A DNA stretch of 64,000 bases from NCBI GenBank assembly GCA_026712715.1, contig JAPOPW010000077.1, positions 1-64,000 of the forward strand, given 5' to 3'. A program made the translations under genes and the position numbers. The notes beneath the pieces are model-generated. The model saw only the letters and a program-made list of their open reading frames with translations, was not told where the DNA came from and searched no databases. Position 1 is the stretch's first letter. Each line of letters opens with the position of its first letter. Source of the DNA: Immundisolibacterales bacterium (GTDB taxonomy: Bacteria > Pseudomonadota > Gammaproteobacteria > HK1). Below, piece by piece: positions 31,901-43,418 of this stretch.

Positions 31901-32496
31901 CGGCGGTCAGCGAGTTCGAGACCGAGTCGGAACGCAAGCGATACCTCGATTCCCAGCATGACGACCTCGCCGATGCGCTCACGACCCTGCACGATGCCAT
32001 TCGCCGGATCGATCGGGAGACCCGCGCCCGCTTCAAGGACACCTTCGAACGGGTCGGTCGCGGACTCGAACAGATCTTTCCGCGCCTTTTCGGGGGCGGG
32101 AACGCGTACCTCGAGCTTACCGGCGACGACCTGCTCGATACCGGGGTCACCGTCATGGCCCGGCCGCCGGGCAAGCGCAACACGAGCATTCATCTGCTCT
32201 CGGGAGGCGAGAAGGCACTCGCGGCCATCGCGCTCGTCTTCGCCATCTTCGACCTCAATCCCGCTCCGTTCTGTCTTCTCGACGAGGTCGATGCGCCCCT
32301 CGACGACGCGAACGTGGACCGGTTCGTGGAGCTCGTCCGCAAGCTCTCCGAGCGGGTGCAGGTCGTGCTCGTGACCCACAACAAGTCGAGCATGGAGGCA
32401 ATGGCCCAGCTCATCGGGGTCACGATGAACGAGCCCGGGGTATCGCGGCTGGTAGCGGTGGACGTGGGCGAGGCACTCGAGATGGTGGCGGACTGA
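28996..32496 (+). CDS. smc: Chromosome segregation ATPase Smc
   Basis: A 1166-residue SMC protein that condenses and segregates the chromosome with kleisin partners. The N-terminal head has Walker A [23 protein letters not shown]; it is followed by a long charged coiled coil (about residues 170-500), the hinge with GAVARGR-like region at about 520-660, the returning coil (about 660-1010) and the C-terminal head with the ABC signature [19 protein letters not shown] and Walker B [18 protein letters not shown]. Length and order are standard. ATG 28996 is preceded by GGGGGCG. It is followed after 2 bp by zipA and then ligA, a conserved gammaproteobacterial triplet. Confidence 0.97.
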   Translation: [1166 protein letters not shown]

Positions 32497-32498
32497 AG

Positions 32499-35658
<3,160 letters not shown>

Positions 35659-35661
35659 TCG

Positions 35662-36426
35662 CTACGGGATCTGGGCGTCGAGGACCTGTCCGTGGACGTC
35701 GCGGGCGTCGAGGAGCCACAGCCACGCGCGGGCGGCTTCCTCGGGGGTGATCAGGGTTTGCGGATCCTCGGCCGGAAACGCGCTCGCGCGCATCCGCGTC
35801 CGGACGGGACCCGGGTTGAGGGAGTTGACCCGAACCGAGCCGTCCAGCTCGTCGGCGAGCACCTGGCTGAGCCCCTCGATCGCGAACTTCGACACGCTGT
35901 AGCCGCCCCAGTACGCGCGCCCGCGGCGTCCGACCCCGGAGGAGGTGAAGACGATCGAGGCATGGCCGTGCGCCGAAGCGGTGCGGTGCATGAGGGGCAC
36001 CAGCGCGCGGCTGAGCAGGAACGGAGCGTTGACGTTGACCTGCATGAGCTCCTGCCAGGCCTCCGGCGAGTAGTGCTCGATGGGGCCGAGGACCCCGATC
36101 AGCGCCGCGTTGTGCACGAGTCCGTCGAGCCGCCCGAGCTCGCTCCCGCAGCGCTCCGCGAGCGCTTCGTAGTCGGGCGGCATTGCCCCGGCGAGGTCCA
36201 TGGGGTAGATGGCCGGCTCGGGGCCGCCCTCGGAGCGGATGGTGTCGTACACGCGTTCGAGCTTTTCGACGGTGCGCCCGAGCAGCACGACCGTCGCGCC
36301 GTGTGCCGCGCAGGACCGGGCGATGGCCCGCCCGATTCCGTCGCCCGCTCCGGTGACGAGGACCACCCGGTCCGCGAGCAGGTCCGGCGCGGGCCGGAAT
36401 TCGGTGTATCGAGGGTCGAGCCGCAT
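35662..36426 (-). CDS. YciK-like short-chain dehydrogenase/reductase
   Basis: A 254-residue classical SDR. The NAD(P)-binding motif is VVLVTGAGDGIGRAIARSCAAHGATVVLLGRT, where the arginine after the second strand suggests NADP preference; NNAG is replaced by VHNAALIGVLGPI; the catalytic triad includes Ser in VFTSSGVGRRGRA and YSVSK. The N-terminal RLDPRYTEFRPAPDLLADR and the RMRASAFPAEDPQTLITPEE loop resemble the E. coli YciK family, of unknown physiological substrate. It follows ubiG by 90 bp, matching the ubiG-gph-yciK order of many gammaproteobacteria, with gph missing here. Confidence 0.88.
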   Translation of the reverse strand: MRLDPRYTEFRPAPDLLADRVVLVTGAGDGIGRAIARSCAAHGATVVLLGRTVEKLERVYDTIRSEGGPEPAIYPMDLAGAMPPDYEALAERCGSELGRLDGLVHNAALIGVLGPIEHYSPEAWQELMQVNVNAPFLLSRALVPLMHRTASAHGHASIVFTSSGVGRRGRAYWGGYSVSKFAIEGLSQVLADELDGSVRVNSLNPGPVRTRMRASAFPAEDPQTLITPEEAARAWLWLLDARDVHGQVLDAQIP

Positions 36427-36516
36427 CGGTGCCTGCCTCCTTCCCCGTACCCGGGCATGTCCGTTTCGCTCGTTTCCGTGGCCCGTTCCGGCCGGTCGAT
36501 TTCTGCCGTGCGGCGC

Positions 36517-37263
36517 TCAGGGCTCCCGCGGCCGGCGGTACCAGGCCAGGTAGTTGACGTCCGGCCGGCCACCGAGGCGGCAGCGCCGGGTGAACGGGTC
36601 GTAGCGCATTCCCGCCGTCTCCGCGAGCTCCAGATCCGTCGCGCGCGCGGCCCGGTCCAGCTCCGAAGGGCGCAGGAACCGGCCGTAGTCGTGGGTGCCG
36701 TGCGGCAGCAGCCGAAGGACCCGCTCCGCTCCCACCACCGCGAACAGCCATGCCCGGGCCGTGCGGTTGATGGTCGAGAAGATCACGTGGCCTTCCGGAC
36801 GCGCAAGCGCGGCGCAGGCGCCGACGAGGGAGGCCGGGTCCGGAACGTGCTCTAGCAGCTCGAGGCAGGTCACGACGTCGAACGCGCCCGGTTCGCGGGC
36901 GGCGAGCTCCTCGGCCGTGATGCGTTCGTAGGTCACCGCCGCTCCGTGCTCGCGGGCGTGCCGGCGGGCCACTTCGAGCGCGGTCTCGCCTGCGTCGATT
37001 CCCGTCACCCGCGCGCCGCGGCGCGCCATGGCCTCCGCGAGAAGCCCGCCTCCGCACCCGACGTCGAGGACCGTCCGGCCCCGCAGCCCGGCGCGCGCGG
37101 CGATGAACTCGAGCCGCGCGGGGTTGATGTCGTGGAGCGGGCGGAAGTCTCCGTCCGGGTCCCACCACCTCTGCGCGAGCCGCTCGAAGCGCTCGATCTC
37201 GAGGGGGTCGAGGTTCGCATCCGGTCCCGCGTCCGCGCCGGTCACCGGATCCGAGCCCGCCAT
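36517..37263 (-). CDS. ubiG: Ubiquinone biosynthesis O-methyltransferase
   Basis: A 248-residue SAM-dependent methyltransferase carrying out both O-methylations of ubiquinone synthesis. Diagnostic parts are NLDPLEIERFERLAQRWWDPDGDFRPLHDINPARLEFI, motif I VLDVGCGGGLLAEAMARRGARVTGIDAG, CLELLEHVPDPASLV, and VIFSTINRTARAWLFAVVGAERVLRLLPHGTHDY. The segment ELDRAARATDLELAETAGMRYDPFTRRCRLGGRPDVNYL is the family's C-terminal signature. ATG 37263 overlaps the preceding deaminase gene by 22 bp, implying coupling between a SAM consumer and a SAH/MTA-processing enzyme. Confidence 0.96.
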   Translation of the reverse strand: MAGSDPVTGADAGPDANLDPLEIERFERLAQRWWDPDGDFRPLHDINPARLEFIAARAGLRGRTVLDVGCGGGLLAEAMARRGARVTGIDAGETALEVARRHAREHGAAVTYERITAEELAAREPGAFDVVTCLELLEHVPDPASLVGACAALARPEGHVIFSTINRTARAWLFAVVGAERVLRLLPHGTHDYGRFLRPSELDRAARATDLELAETAGMRYDPFTRRCRLGGRPDVNYLAWYRRPREP

Positions 37264-38561
37264 TCGCCGGCCTCGCGGACCGCTTCCTCCGCATCGAGGG
37301 TCTCGAGCACTCCGTCGCGAACCACCCGCCGGCCGGCCACCCAGACCTCCCGTACGTGGGACCGGGTCGCCGCATACACGATCTGCGAGACGGCGTCGTA
37401 CACCGGCTGCGTGTCCGGACCCCGGAGATCGATGGCCGCGGCGTCCGCCGACTTGCCGGGCACGAGCGAACCGATCCGGTTCCCGAGTCCGAGGCTGCGC
37501 GCTCCCCCGAGGGTCGCCATGCGGAGCATCCGCTCCGCCGGATTCGCCGTCGCGTCCCGTGCCTCGAGCTTGCCGAGAAGCGCCGCGGTGCGCATCTCCC
37601 CGAGCATGTCGAGGTCGTTGTTGCTCGCCGCCCCGTCCGTTCCGAGCGCGACGTTCACGCCGGCCGCGACGAGGCGCGGCACCGGACAGACGCCGCTCGC
37701 CAGCTTGAGATTCGACTCCGGACAGTGCAGCACCGAAGCGCCGCGCGCGGCCAGCTTGTCGATCTCTTCCGCAAGTAGGTGGGTCATGTGGACGGCTGCA
37801 AGGCGCGGGTTCACGAGCCCGAGCCGGTCCAGCCGGGCGAGCGGGCGTTCGCCCGTCTCGCGCACCGCTTCCTCGATCTCGTGCTCGGTCTCGTGAAGGT
37901 GCACGTGCACCGGCAGGTCCAGGCTCTCGGAGAGTCCGCGGATCCGTTCGAACGCCTCGTCGCCCACCGTGTACGGAGCGTGCGGCGCGAGCGCGGTGGC
38001 CACGAGGTCGTCGCCGCGGAAGGCATCGTGCACCTCGAGTCCACGGGCGAAGTACGAAGCCCGATCCGGCGCCCAGACGGTCGGGACCTCGAGGACGATG
38101 AGGCCGAGAACGGCTCGCATGCCGGCGGGCCGCGCGACTTCCCCGACGACATCCGGAAAGAAGTACATGTCGTTGAAACAGGTCGTTCCGCCGCGCAGCA
38201 TCTCGGCGACGGCGAGGCGTGTCCCGGCGCCGACGAACGCTGCATCCACGAACCGGGCTTCCGCCGGCCAGATGTGCTCGGCGAGCCATGCGTCGAGGGG
38301 AAGGTCGTCCGCGAGGCCGCGAAACAGGGTCATCGCCGCGTGGGTATGGGCGTTGACGAATCCCGGGACGAGCGCGTGTCCGTCGAGGTGCACGCGCTCC
38401 TTCGGTGCATGGCCGGAGTCGATCTCGGCGGCGGGACCGAGGGCGGCGATGGTTCCGTCCCGAATCGCGATCGCGTGTCCCTCGAGAATGCTCCCGGCCG
38501 GCTCGACCGGGATGATCCACGAGGCGCTCAGTACGAGGTCTGCCGATTCCCTTCGCATCAT
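37242..38561 (-). CDS. MTA/SAH deaminase family amidohydrolase (TRZ/ATZ)
   Basis: A 439-residue metal-dependent hydrolase, probably deaminating S-adenosylhomocysteine or methylthioadenosine. The metal site starts with the HTHAAM motif in PGFVNAHTHAAMTLFRGLADDLPLDAWL; further ligands and active-site residues are in VHLHETEHEIEE, AAVHMTHL and ALGTDGAASNNDLDML. The C-terminal strand RSHVREVWVAGRRVVRDG is typical. It starts at ATGATG (38561). The family contains several deaminases with different substrates, so activity is inferred from context: it precedes and overlaps the SAM-dependent methyltransferase gene ubiG, as in many gammaproteobacteria. Confidence 0.87.
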   Translation of the reverse strand: MMRRESADLVLSASWIIPVEPAGSILEGHAIAIRDGTIAALGPAAEIDSGHAPKERVHLDGHALVPGFVNAHTHAAMTLFRGLADDLPLDAWLAEHIWPAEARFVDAAFVGAGTRLAVAEMLRGGTTCFNDMYFFPDVVGEVARPAGMRAVLGLIVLEVPTVWAPDRASYFARGLEVHDAFRGDDLVATALAPHAPYTVGDEAFERIRGLSESLDLPVHVHLHETEHEIEEAVRETGERPLARLDRLGLVNPRLAAVHMTHLLAEEIDKLAARGASVLHCPESNLKLASGVCPVPRLVAAGVNVALGTDGAASNNDLDMLGEMRTAALLGKLEARDATANPAERMLRMATLGGARSLGLGNRIGSLVPGKSADAAAIDLRGPDTQPVYDAVSQIVYAATRSHVREVWVAGRRVVRDGVLETLDAEEAVREAGEWRARIR

Positions 38562-38763
38562 CGGGGCGATTCTACTCCGGGATCCCGGTTCCGAACGCGG
38601 GTCCCGGCGAGGCGGCCGGTTGCCTCTCGACAGGGCCGGTCGGAACGATCGGGCGCGTACAATACCCCGCCCGGATGTGCGGCCGACCGGACGGGCGCGG
38701 CGCCCGTGCCGCTCCTGCCCGCGCGCCGTGCGCGAAGCAGCGGAAATCGGCGGGAACGAGCAC
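38562..38763. promoter_or_regulatory. Divergent promoter region deaminase / pheA
   Basis: A 202-bp gap. TACAAT (38658-38663) is a good -10 for pheA, about 100 bp before its ATG; no -35 at optimal spacing is found (position -35 reads GCCGGT). No attenuator-like leader peptide with Phe codons is seen between this -10 and pheA. Confidence 0.4.
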
Positions 38764-39636
38764 ATGACCGAACTGCGCGCACGCCCTCGCATCGCCTACC
38801 AGGGAGAGCCGGGCGCGTACTCGCACGCCGCCTGTCGCGAGGCGCGGCCCGACCTCGAACCCCTCGCGTGCCCCACCTTCGAGGAGGCATTCGAGGTGGT
38901 GGTGTCCGGCGGGGCGTCCTGCGCCATGATCCCCGTCGACAACTCCCTCGGCGGTCGGATAGCGCCGGTGCATCACCTGCTGCGGGACTCGGACCTGCAC
39001 ATCGTCGCCGAGCACTTCCACCGGGTACGTCATTGCCTCCTCAGCCTTCCGGGTGCCGATCCGGACTGCATTCGCCGGGTCAAGAGCCACCCCCAGGCGC
39101 TCCTTCAGTGCCGCGGGCGGATACGCGCGCTCGATCTGGAGCCGGTCGAGTGCTTCGATACCGCCGGCGCGGCGCGCGAGATCGTGGAGGAGGGCGATCC
39201 GGAGGTCGCGGCCATCGCTTCGCGGATCGCGGGCGAGTCGCTCGGTCTCGTCATCGTGAAGGAGGGCTTCGAGGACCACGCGAACAACGTGACCCGCTTC
39301 GTGGTCATGTCGCGCGAGCCGGTCGACCTCGATCCGCAGGTCGGTCCGTTCGTGACCGCGTACGTCTTCGCGGTGAAGAGCGTGCCGGCCGCGCTCTACA
39401 AGGGGCTCGGCGGATTCGCGACGAACGGCGTCAACCTTGCGAAGCTCGAGAGCTACCTCGACGCGAGCTTTTCCGTGGCGGAGTTCTACATCGAGTTCGA
39501 GGGCCATCCCGAGAGCGCCGCCGTGCGCAACGCCATCGAGGAGCTCGGGTTCTTCTCGACCAGTCTCAACTGGCTCGGAACCTGGCCGGCGGACCCCTTC
39601 AGAGGAGGCGCGAAAGAGCTGCGGATGATAGAATAA
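38764..39636 (+). CDS. pheA: Prephenate dehydratase (monofunctional)
   Basis: A 290-residue enzyme converting prephenate to phenylpyruvate. The catalytic domain has RIAYQGEPGAYSHAA, CPTFEEAFEVVVSGGASCAMIPVDNSLGG, and the NVTRFVVMS motif with the catalytic Thr-Arg-Phe. A C-terminal ACT domain (YVFAVKSVPAALYKGLGGFATNGVNLAKLESYLDA) should mediate phenylalanine feedback; the usual ESRP appears as ESYL. Unlike the P-protein of E. coli or Pseudomonas it has no N-terminal chorismate mutase domain, so that activity must come from elsewhere. ATG 38764 fixes the start. An 85-bp spacer separates it from gyrA. Confidence 0.94.
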   Translation: MTELRARPRIAYQGEPGAYSHAACREARPDLEPLACPTFEEAFEVVVSGGASCAMIPVDNSLGGRIAPVHHLLRDSDLHIVAEHFHRVRHCLLSLPGADPDCIRRVKSHPQALLQCRGRIRALDLEPVECFDTAGAAREIVEEGDPEVAAIASRIAGESLGLVIVKEGFEDHANNVTRFVVMSREPVDLDPQVGPFVTAYVFAVKSVPAALYKGLGGFATNGVNLAKLESYLDASFSVAEFYIEFEGHPESAAVRNAIEELGFFSTSLNWLGTWPADPFRGGAKELRMIE

Positions 39637-39721
39637 GTCGTTCCGCCAGCAGTGATTACTCCCGCCCGTTCCCTCTCCTTCCCGTTCCGGGCTTGAGGCC
39701 GGAGCCTCGAGCACGAAGATC

Positions 39722-42331
39722 ATGGCCGAGTTTGCCCAGGAAATTCGCTACGTCAACATCGAGGAGGAGCTTCGGCAGTCCTATCTCGACTACGCGATGA
39801 GCGTCATCGTGGGCCGCGCCCTGCCCGATGTGCGCGACGGGCTGAAGCCGGTGCACCGTCGCGTTCTCTACGCGATGCGCGAGCTCTCCAACGACTGGAA
39901 CCGGGCGTACAAGAAGTCCGCGCGGGTCGTCGGCGACGTGATCGGCAAGTACCACCCGCACGGCGAGACGGCGGTCTACGACGCGATCGTGCGCATGGCG
40001 CAGCCGTTCTCCATGCGCGAGATGCTGATCGACGGCCAGGGAAACTTCGGGTCCGTCGACGGGGATTCTCCCGCCGCGATGCGCTACACCGAGATCCGGA
40101 TGGCCCGCATCGCTCACGAGCTGCTGGCGGATCTCGAGAAGGAGACGGTCGACTTCCTGCCGAACTACGACGGCTCGGAGCGCGAGCCGGCAGTGCTTCC
40201 GACCCGCCTCCCGAACCTGCTGGTGAACGGCTCGGCCGGTATCGCGGTGGGCATGGCGACGAACGTGCCTCCGCACAACGCGGGCGAGGTTCTCGGCGCG
40301 TGCATCGCCTACCTGGACGATCCCGACATCGGCATCGACGGGTTGATGGAGCATCTGCCCGGTCCGGACTTTCCGACCGGCGCGACGATCAACGGTGCGG
40401 CGGGGATCCGCGAGGCGTACCACACCGGACGAGGACGCATCCACATCCGCGCGGCGGCCCACGTCGAGGACGGGGAGGGCAACGAGCGCGCGCGGGTGGT
40501 GTTCACCGAGATCCCTTACCAGGTCAACAAGGCGCGGCTCGTCGAGAAGATTGCGGACCTCGTCCGGGCCCGCAAGCTCGAGGGAATCGCCGAGCTTCGC
40601 GACGAGTCGGACAAGGACGGGATCCGGGTCGTGGTCGAGGTGCGCCGGGACGCGGTGCCCGAAGTGCTGCTGAACCGGCTCTACCGGCACACCCAGTTCG
40701 AGACGGTGTTCGGGATCAACATGGTGGCGCTGGTCGACGGCCAGCCGCGAACCCTCAATCTCAAGCAGATCGTCCGGGGATTCATCCGCCATCGGCGCGA
40801 GGTGGTGACGCGGCGCACGATCTTCGATCTCCGGCGCGCCCGCGCCCGGGCGCACGTCCTCGAGGGCCTCGCGGTGGCCCTCGCCAACATCGACGCGGTG
40901 ATCGAGCTCATTCGCGGGTCGGCGAATCCGGCCGAGGCGCGCGCGGGGCTGACCGCGCGGCTCTGGGAACCCGGGATGGTCACGAGCCTGCTCGAGGGCG
41001 GCGGGGAGCTCACGCGGCCCGAGGACGAGGACGCCTTCGGAATCGAGCCGGGAGACGGCGGGACCGACGGTTACCGGCTGTCGTCAACCCAGGCGCAAGC
41101 CATACTCGACATGCGTCTGCACCGGCTGACCGGACTCGAGCAGGACAAAATCGTCAATGAATTCAAAGAACTTGTAGACCGCATCAAGAACCTCGTCGAG
41201 ATTCTGGAGGATCCGGACCGGTTGCTTTCGGTTATTCGCGAGGAACTCGTCGAAGTCCGGAACCGGTTCGGCGCCGATCCGCGCCGCACGGTAATCGAGT
41301 CGTCCTACCGGGGCTTTGATCGGGAGGATCTCGTCACCCCGGAGGACGTGGCGGTCACCCTTTCCTACGCGGGCTACGTAAAGGCCCGTCCGCTCGGCGA
41401 GTACCGGGCGCAGCGGCGCGGAGGACGGGGACGGATGGCGACCCGGACGAAGCAGGAGGACTTCGTCGATCGTCTGTTCATCGCCCATACCCACGACACC
41501 CTGCTCTGCTTCTCCGACCGCGGGATCGGGTACTGGCTCAAGGTCTACGAGATTCCCCAGGCGGGGGCGGGCTCCCGGGGCACTCCCATCGTCAACCTCC
41601 TGTCGCTCGCCGACGGCGAGCGCATCAGCGCGGTGCTCCCGGTGTCGGATTTCGCGCAGGACGGCTACGTGTTCATGGCCACGCGGGCGGGGATCGTCAA
41701 GAAGACCGCCCTCGCCGCGTTCTCGCGGCCGCGCAGCGCGGGCATCATCGCGGTGCATCTCGATTCGGGCGACGCCCTCGCCGGGGTGGTGCTCACCGAC
41801 GGCGAACGCGATCTCATGCTCTTCTCGAGCGGCGGCAAGGCGATCCGCTTCCGGGAGCAGGACGTGCGGGCCATGGGCCGGACCTCGCGCGGGGTCCGCG
41901 GCATGCAGCTCGACGACGGGGAGCGGGTCATATCCCTCATCGTCGCCGGAGCGGGAGAGGTGCTCTCGGTCACCGAGAACGGTTTCGGCAAGCGCACCTT
42001 CGTCGACGATTTCCGCCTCCAGCAGCGGGGGGGGAAAGGGCTCATCGCCATCAAGACGTCGGAGCGAAACGGCGATGTGGTGGGGGCGCTGCTCGTCGAG
42101 CGCGGAGACGAGATCGTGCTGATCTCGGACTCCGGCACCCTCGTGCGCACCGAGGTGGGGGAGATTCCCGTGGTCGGGCGCAATACGCAGGGAGTCCGGA
42201 TCATCCGGCTGGACCCGGAACGGCGCCTGGTGAGCCTCGATCGCGCGGTCGAGGTCAATGGCGAGAACGGAGACGGCGGGGACGAAGCCGCGGACGCGGG
42301 CGAGCAAGCACAGCCCGACACGAGAAGCTGA
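39722..42331 (+). CDS. gyrA: DNA gyrase subunit A
   Basis: An 869-residue type IIA topoisomerase subunit that breaks and rejoins DNA. The N-terminal domain includes [33 protein letters not shown], the quinolone-determining region with [20 protein letters not shown], and the catalytic tyrosine Y122 in [10 protein letters not shown]. Numbering coincides with E. coli: residue 83 is Thr (as in P. aeruginosa) and 87 is Asp. The C-terminal domain contains repeated beta-pinwheel blades and the GyrA-box QRRGGRG (near 560). An acidic tail ([21 protein letters not shown]) ends the protein. It is followed by serC with a 4-bp gap, as in Pseudomonas. Confidence 0.98.
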   Translation: MAEFAQEIRYVNIEEELRQSYLDYAMSVIVGRALPDVRDGLKPVHRRVLYAMRELSNDWNRAYKKSARVVGDVIGKYHPHGETAVYDAIVRMAQPFSMREMLIDGQGNFGSVDGDSPAAMRYTEIRMARIAHELLADLEKETVDFLPNYDGSEREPAVLPTRLPNLLVNGSAGIAVGMATNVPPHNAGEVLGACIAYLDDPDIGIDGLMEHLPGPDFPTGATINGAAGIREAYHTGRGRIHIRAAAHVEDGEGNERARVVFTEIPYQVNKARLVEKIADLVRARKLEGIAELRDESDKDGIRVVVEVRRDAVPEVLLNRLYRHTQFETVFGINMVALVDGQPRTLNLKQIVRGFIRHRREVVTRRTIFDLRRARARAHVLEGLAVALANIDAVIELIRGSANPAEARAGLTARLWEPGMVTSLLEGGGELTRPEDEDAFGIEPGDGGTDGYRLSSTQAQAILDMRLHRLTGLEQDKIVNEFKELVDRIKNLVEILEDPDRLLSVIREELVEVRNRFGADPRRTVIESSYRGFDREDLVTPEDVAVTLSYAGYVKARPLGEYRAQRRGGRGRMATRTKQEDFVDRLFIAHTHDTLLCFSDRGIGYWLKVYEIPQAGAGSRGTPIVNLLSLADGERISAVLPVSDFAQDGYVFMATRAGIVKKTALAAFSRPRSAGIIAVHLDSGDALAGVVLTDGERDLMLFSSGGKAIRFREQDVRAMGRTSRGVRGMQLDDGERVISLIVAGAGEVLSVTENGFGKRTFVDDFRLQQRGGKGLIAIKTSERNGDVVGALLVERGDEIVLISDSGTLVRTEVGEIPVVGRNTQGVRIIRLDPERRLVSLDRAVEVNGENGDGGDEAADAGEQAQPDTRS

Positions 42332-42335
42332 GGGC

Positions 42336-43418
42336 ATGGAAGGAATCGTCAACTTCAGCGCGGGTCCCTCCGCGCTGCCCGCGCCGGTCGTCGCGCGGAT
42401 CCGCGACGACCTCCCGGACTGGAACGGAACCGGCTCCTCCGTCGTGGAGCTGAGCCATCGCGCCGGACCCTTCATGGCGCTCGCGTCCGGACTCGAGGCC
42501 CATTTGCGCCGGATGCTCGCCGTGCCGGAGAGCCATCGCATCGTGTTCCTCCAGGGCGGCGCGCAGATGCAGTTCGCGGCGGTCCCTCTCAACCTCGCGG
42601 GAGAAGGCGGGCCGGCGTGCTACGTCGATACCGGGGCGTGGTCCGCGCGGGCCATCGCGGAGGCGCGGCGCTACTGCCGGGTGCACGTTGCGGCGTCCTC
42701 CGGGGCGGACGGCTATCGCAGCATTCCGCCGCGCGCGGTATGGGAGGTCCCGCCGGACTGCGCCTATCTGCACTACGTCGCGAACGAGACCATCGCCGGC
42801 GTCGAGTTTGCGGCGGAACCGGAGTCGGGCGGTGTGCCTCTCGTCGCCGACATGTCCTCGAACATCCTATCGCGTCCGATCGACGTCGCGCGGTTCGGGG
42901 TCGTCTACGCCGGTGCCCAGAAGAACATGGGCGTGTCGGGACTCACCGTCGTCATCGTGCGCGAAGACCTGCTCGACTGCGCCCACCCGCTCACCCCCAC
43001 CGTCATCCGCTACGCCGCCCAGGCGGAGGCGGACTCCATGGCCAATACGCCCTGCACGTTCGCGTGGTACGTCGCGTCGCTGGTGCTCGAATGGATAGAC
43101 GACGAAGGGGGGCTCGACGCCGTCGCGGAGCGAAACCGGCGCAAGGCCGAGCGTCTCTATCGTGCGATAGACGCCTCGGATCTCTATTCGAACCGGATCG
43201 AACCCGCGTCGCGGTCGCGGATGAACGTCTCGTTCGAGCTCGGCGACGACGCTCTCGACCCGACCTTTCTGGCCGAATCCGAGCGGGCGGGACTCGTCGG
43301 ACTCAAGGGTCATCGTTCGCTCGGGGGCATGCGGGCGAGCATCTACAACGCGATGCCGGTGCAGGGGGTCGAGCGGCTGGTGGCGTTCCTCGAAGATTTC
43401 GAACGTCGTCACGGCTGA
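42336..43418 (+). CDS. serC: Phosphoserine aminotransferase
   Basis: A 360-residue PLP enzyme making phosphoserine from 3-phosphohydroxypyruvate, and the analogous pyridoxal pathway intermediate. Landmarks are VNFSAGPSALPAPVV, SVVELSHRAGPFMALA, VFLQGGAQMQFAAVPLNLA, YLHYVANETIAGVEFA, VADMSSNILSRPIDVARFGVVYAGAQKNMGVSG with the PLP lysine in GAQKN, and the C-terminal GLVGLKGHRSLGGMRASIYNAMP. Its stop shares a base with the ATG of the next gene. Confidence 0.97.
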   Translation: MEGIVNFSAGPSALPAPVVARIRDDLPDWNGTGSSVVELSHRAGPFMALASGLEAHLRRMLAVPESHRIVFLQGGAQMQFAAVPLNLAGEGGPACYVDTGAWSARAIAEARRYCRVHVAASSGADGYRSIPPRAVWEVPPDCAYLHYVANETIAGVEFAAEPESGGVPLVADMSSNILSRPIDVARFGVVYAGAQKNMGVSGLTVVIVREDLLDCAHPLTPTVIRYAAQAEADSMANTPCTFAWYVASLVLEWIDDEGGLDAVAERNRRKAERLYRAIDASDLYSNRIEPASRSRMNVSFELGDDALDPTFLAESERAGLVGLKGHRSLGGMRASIYNAMPVQGVERLVAFLEDFERRHG

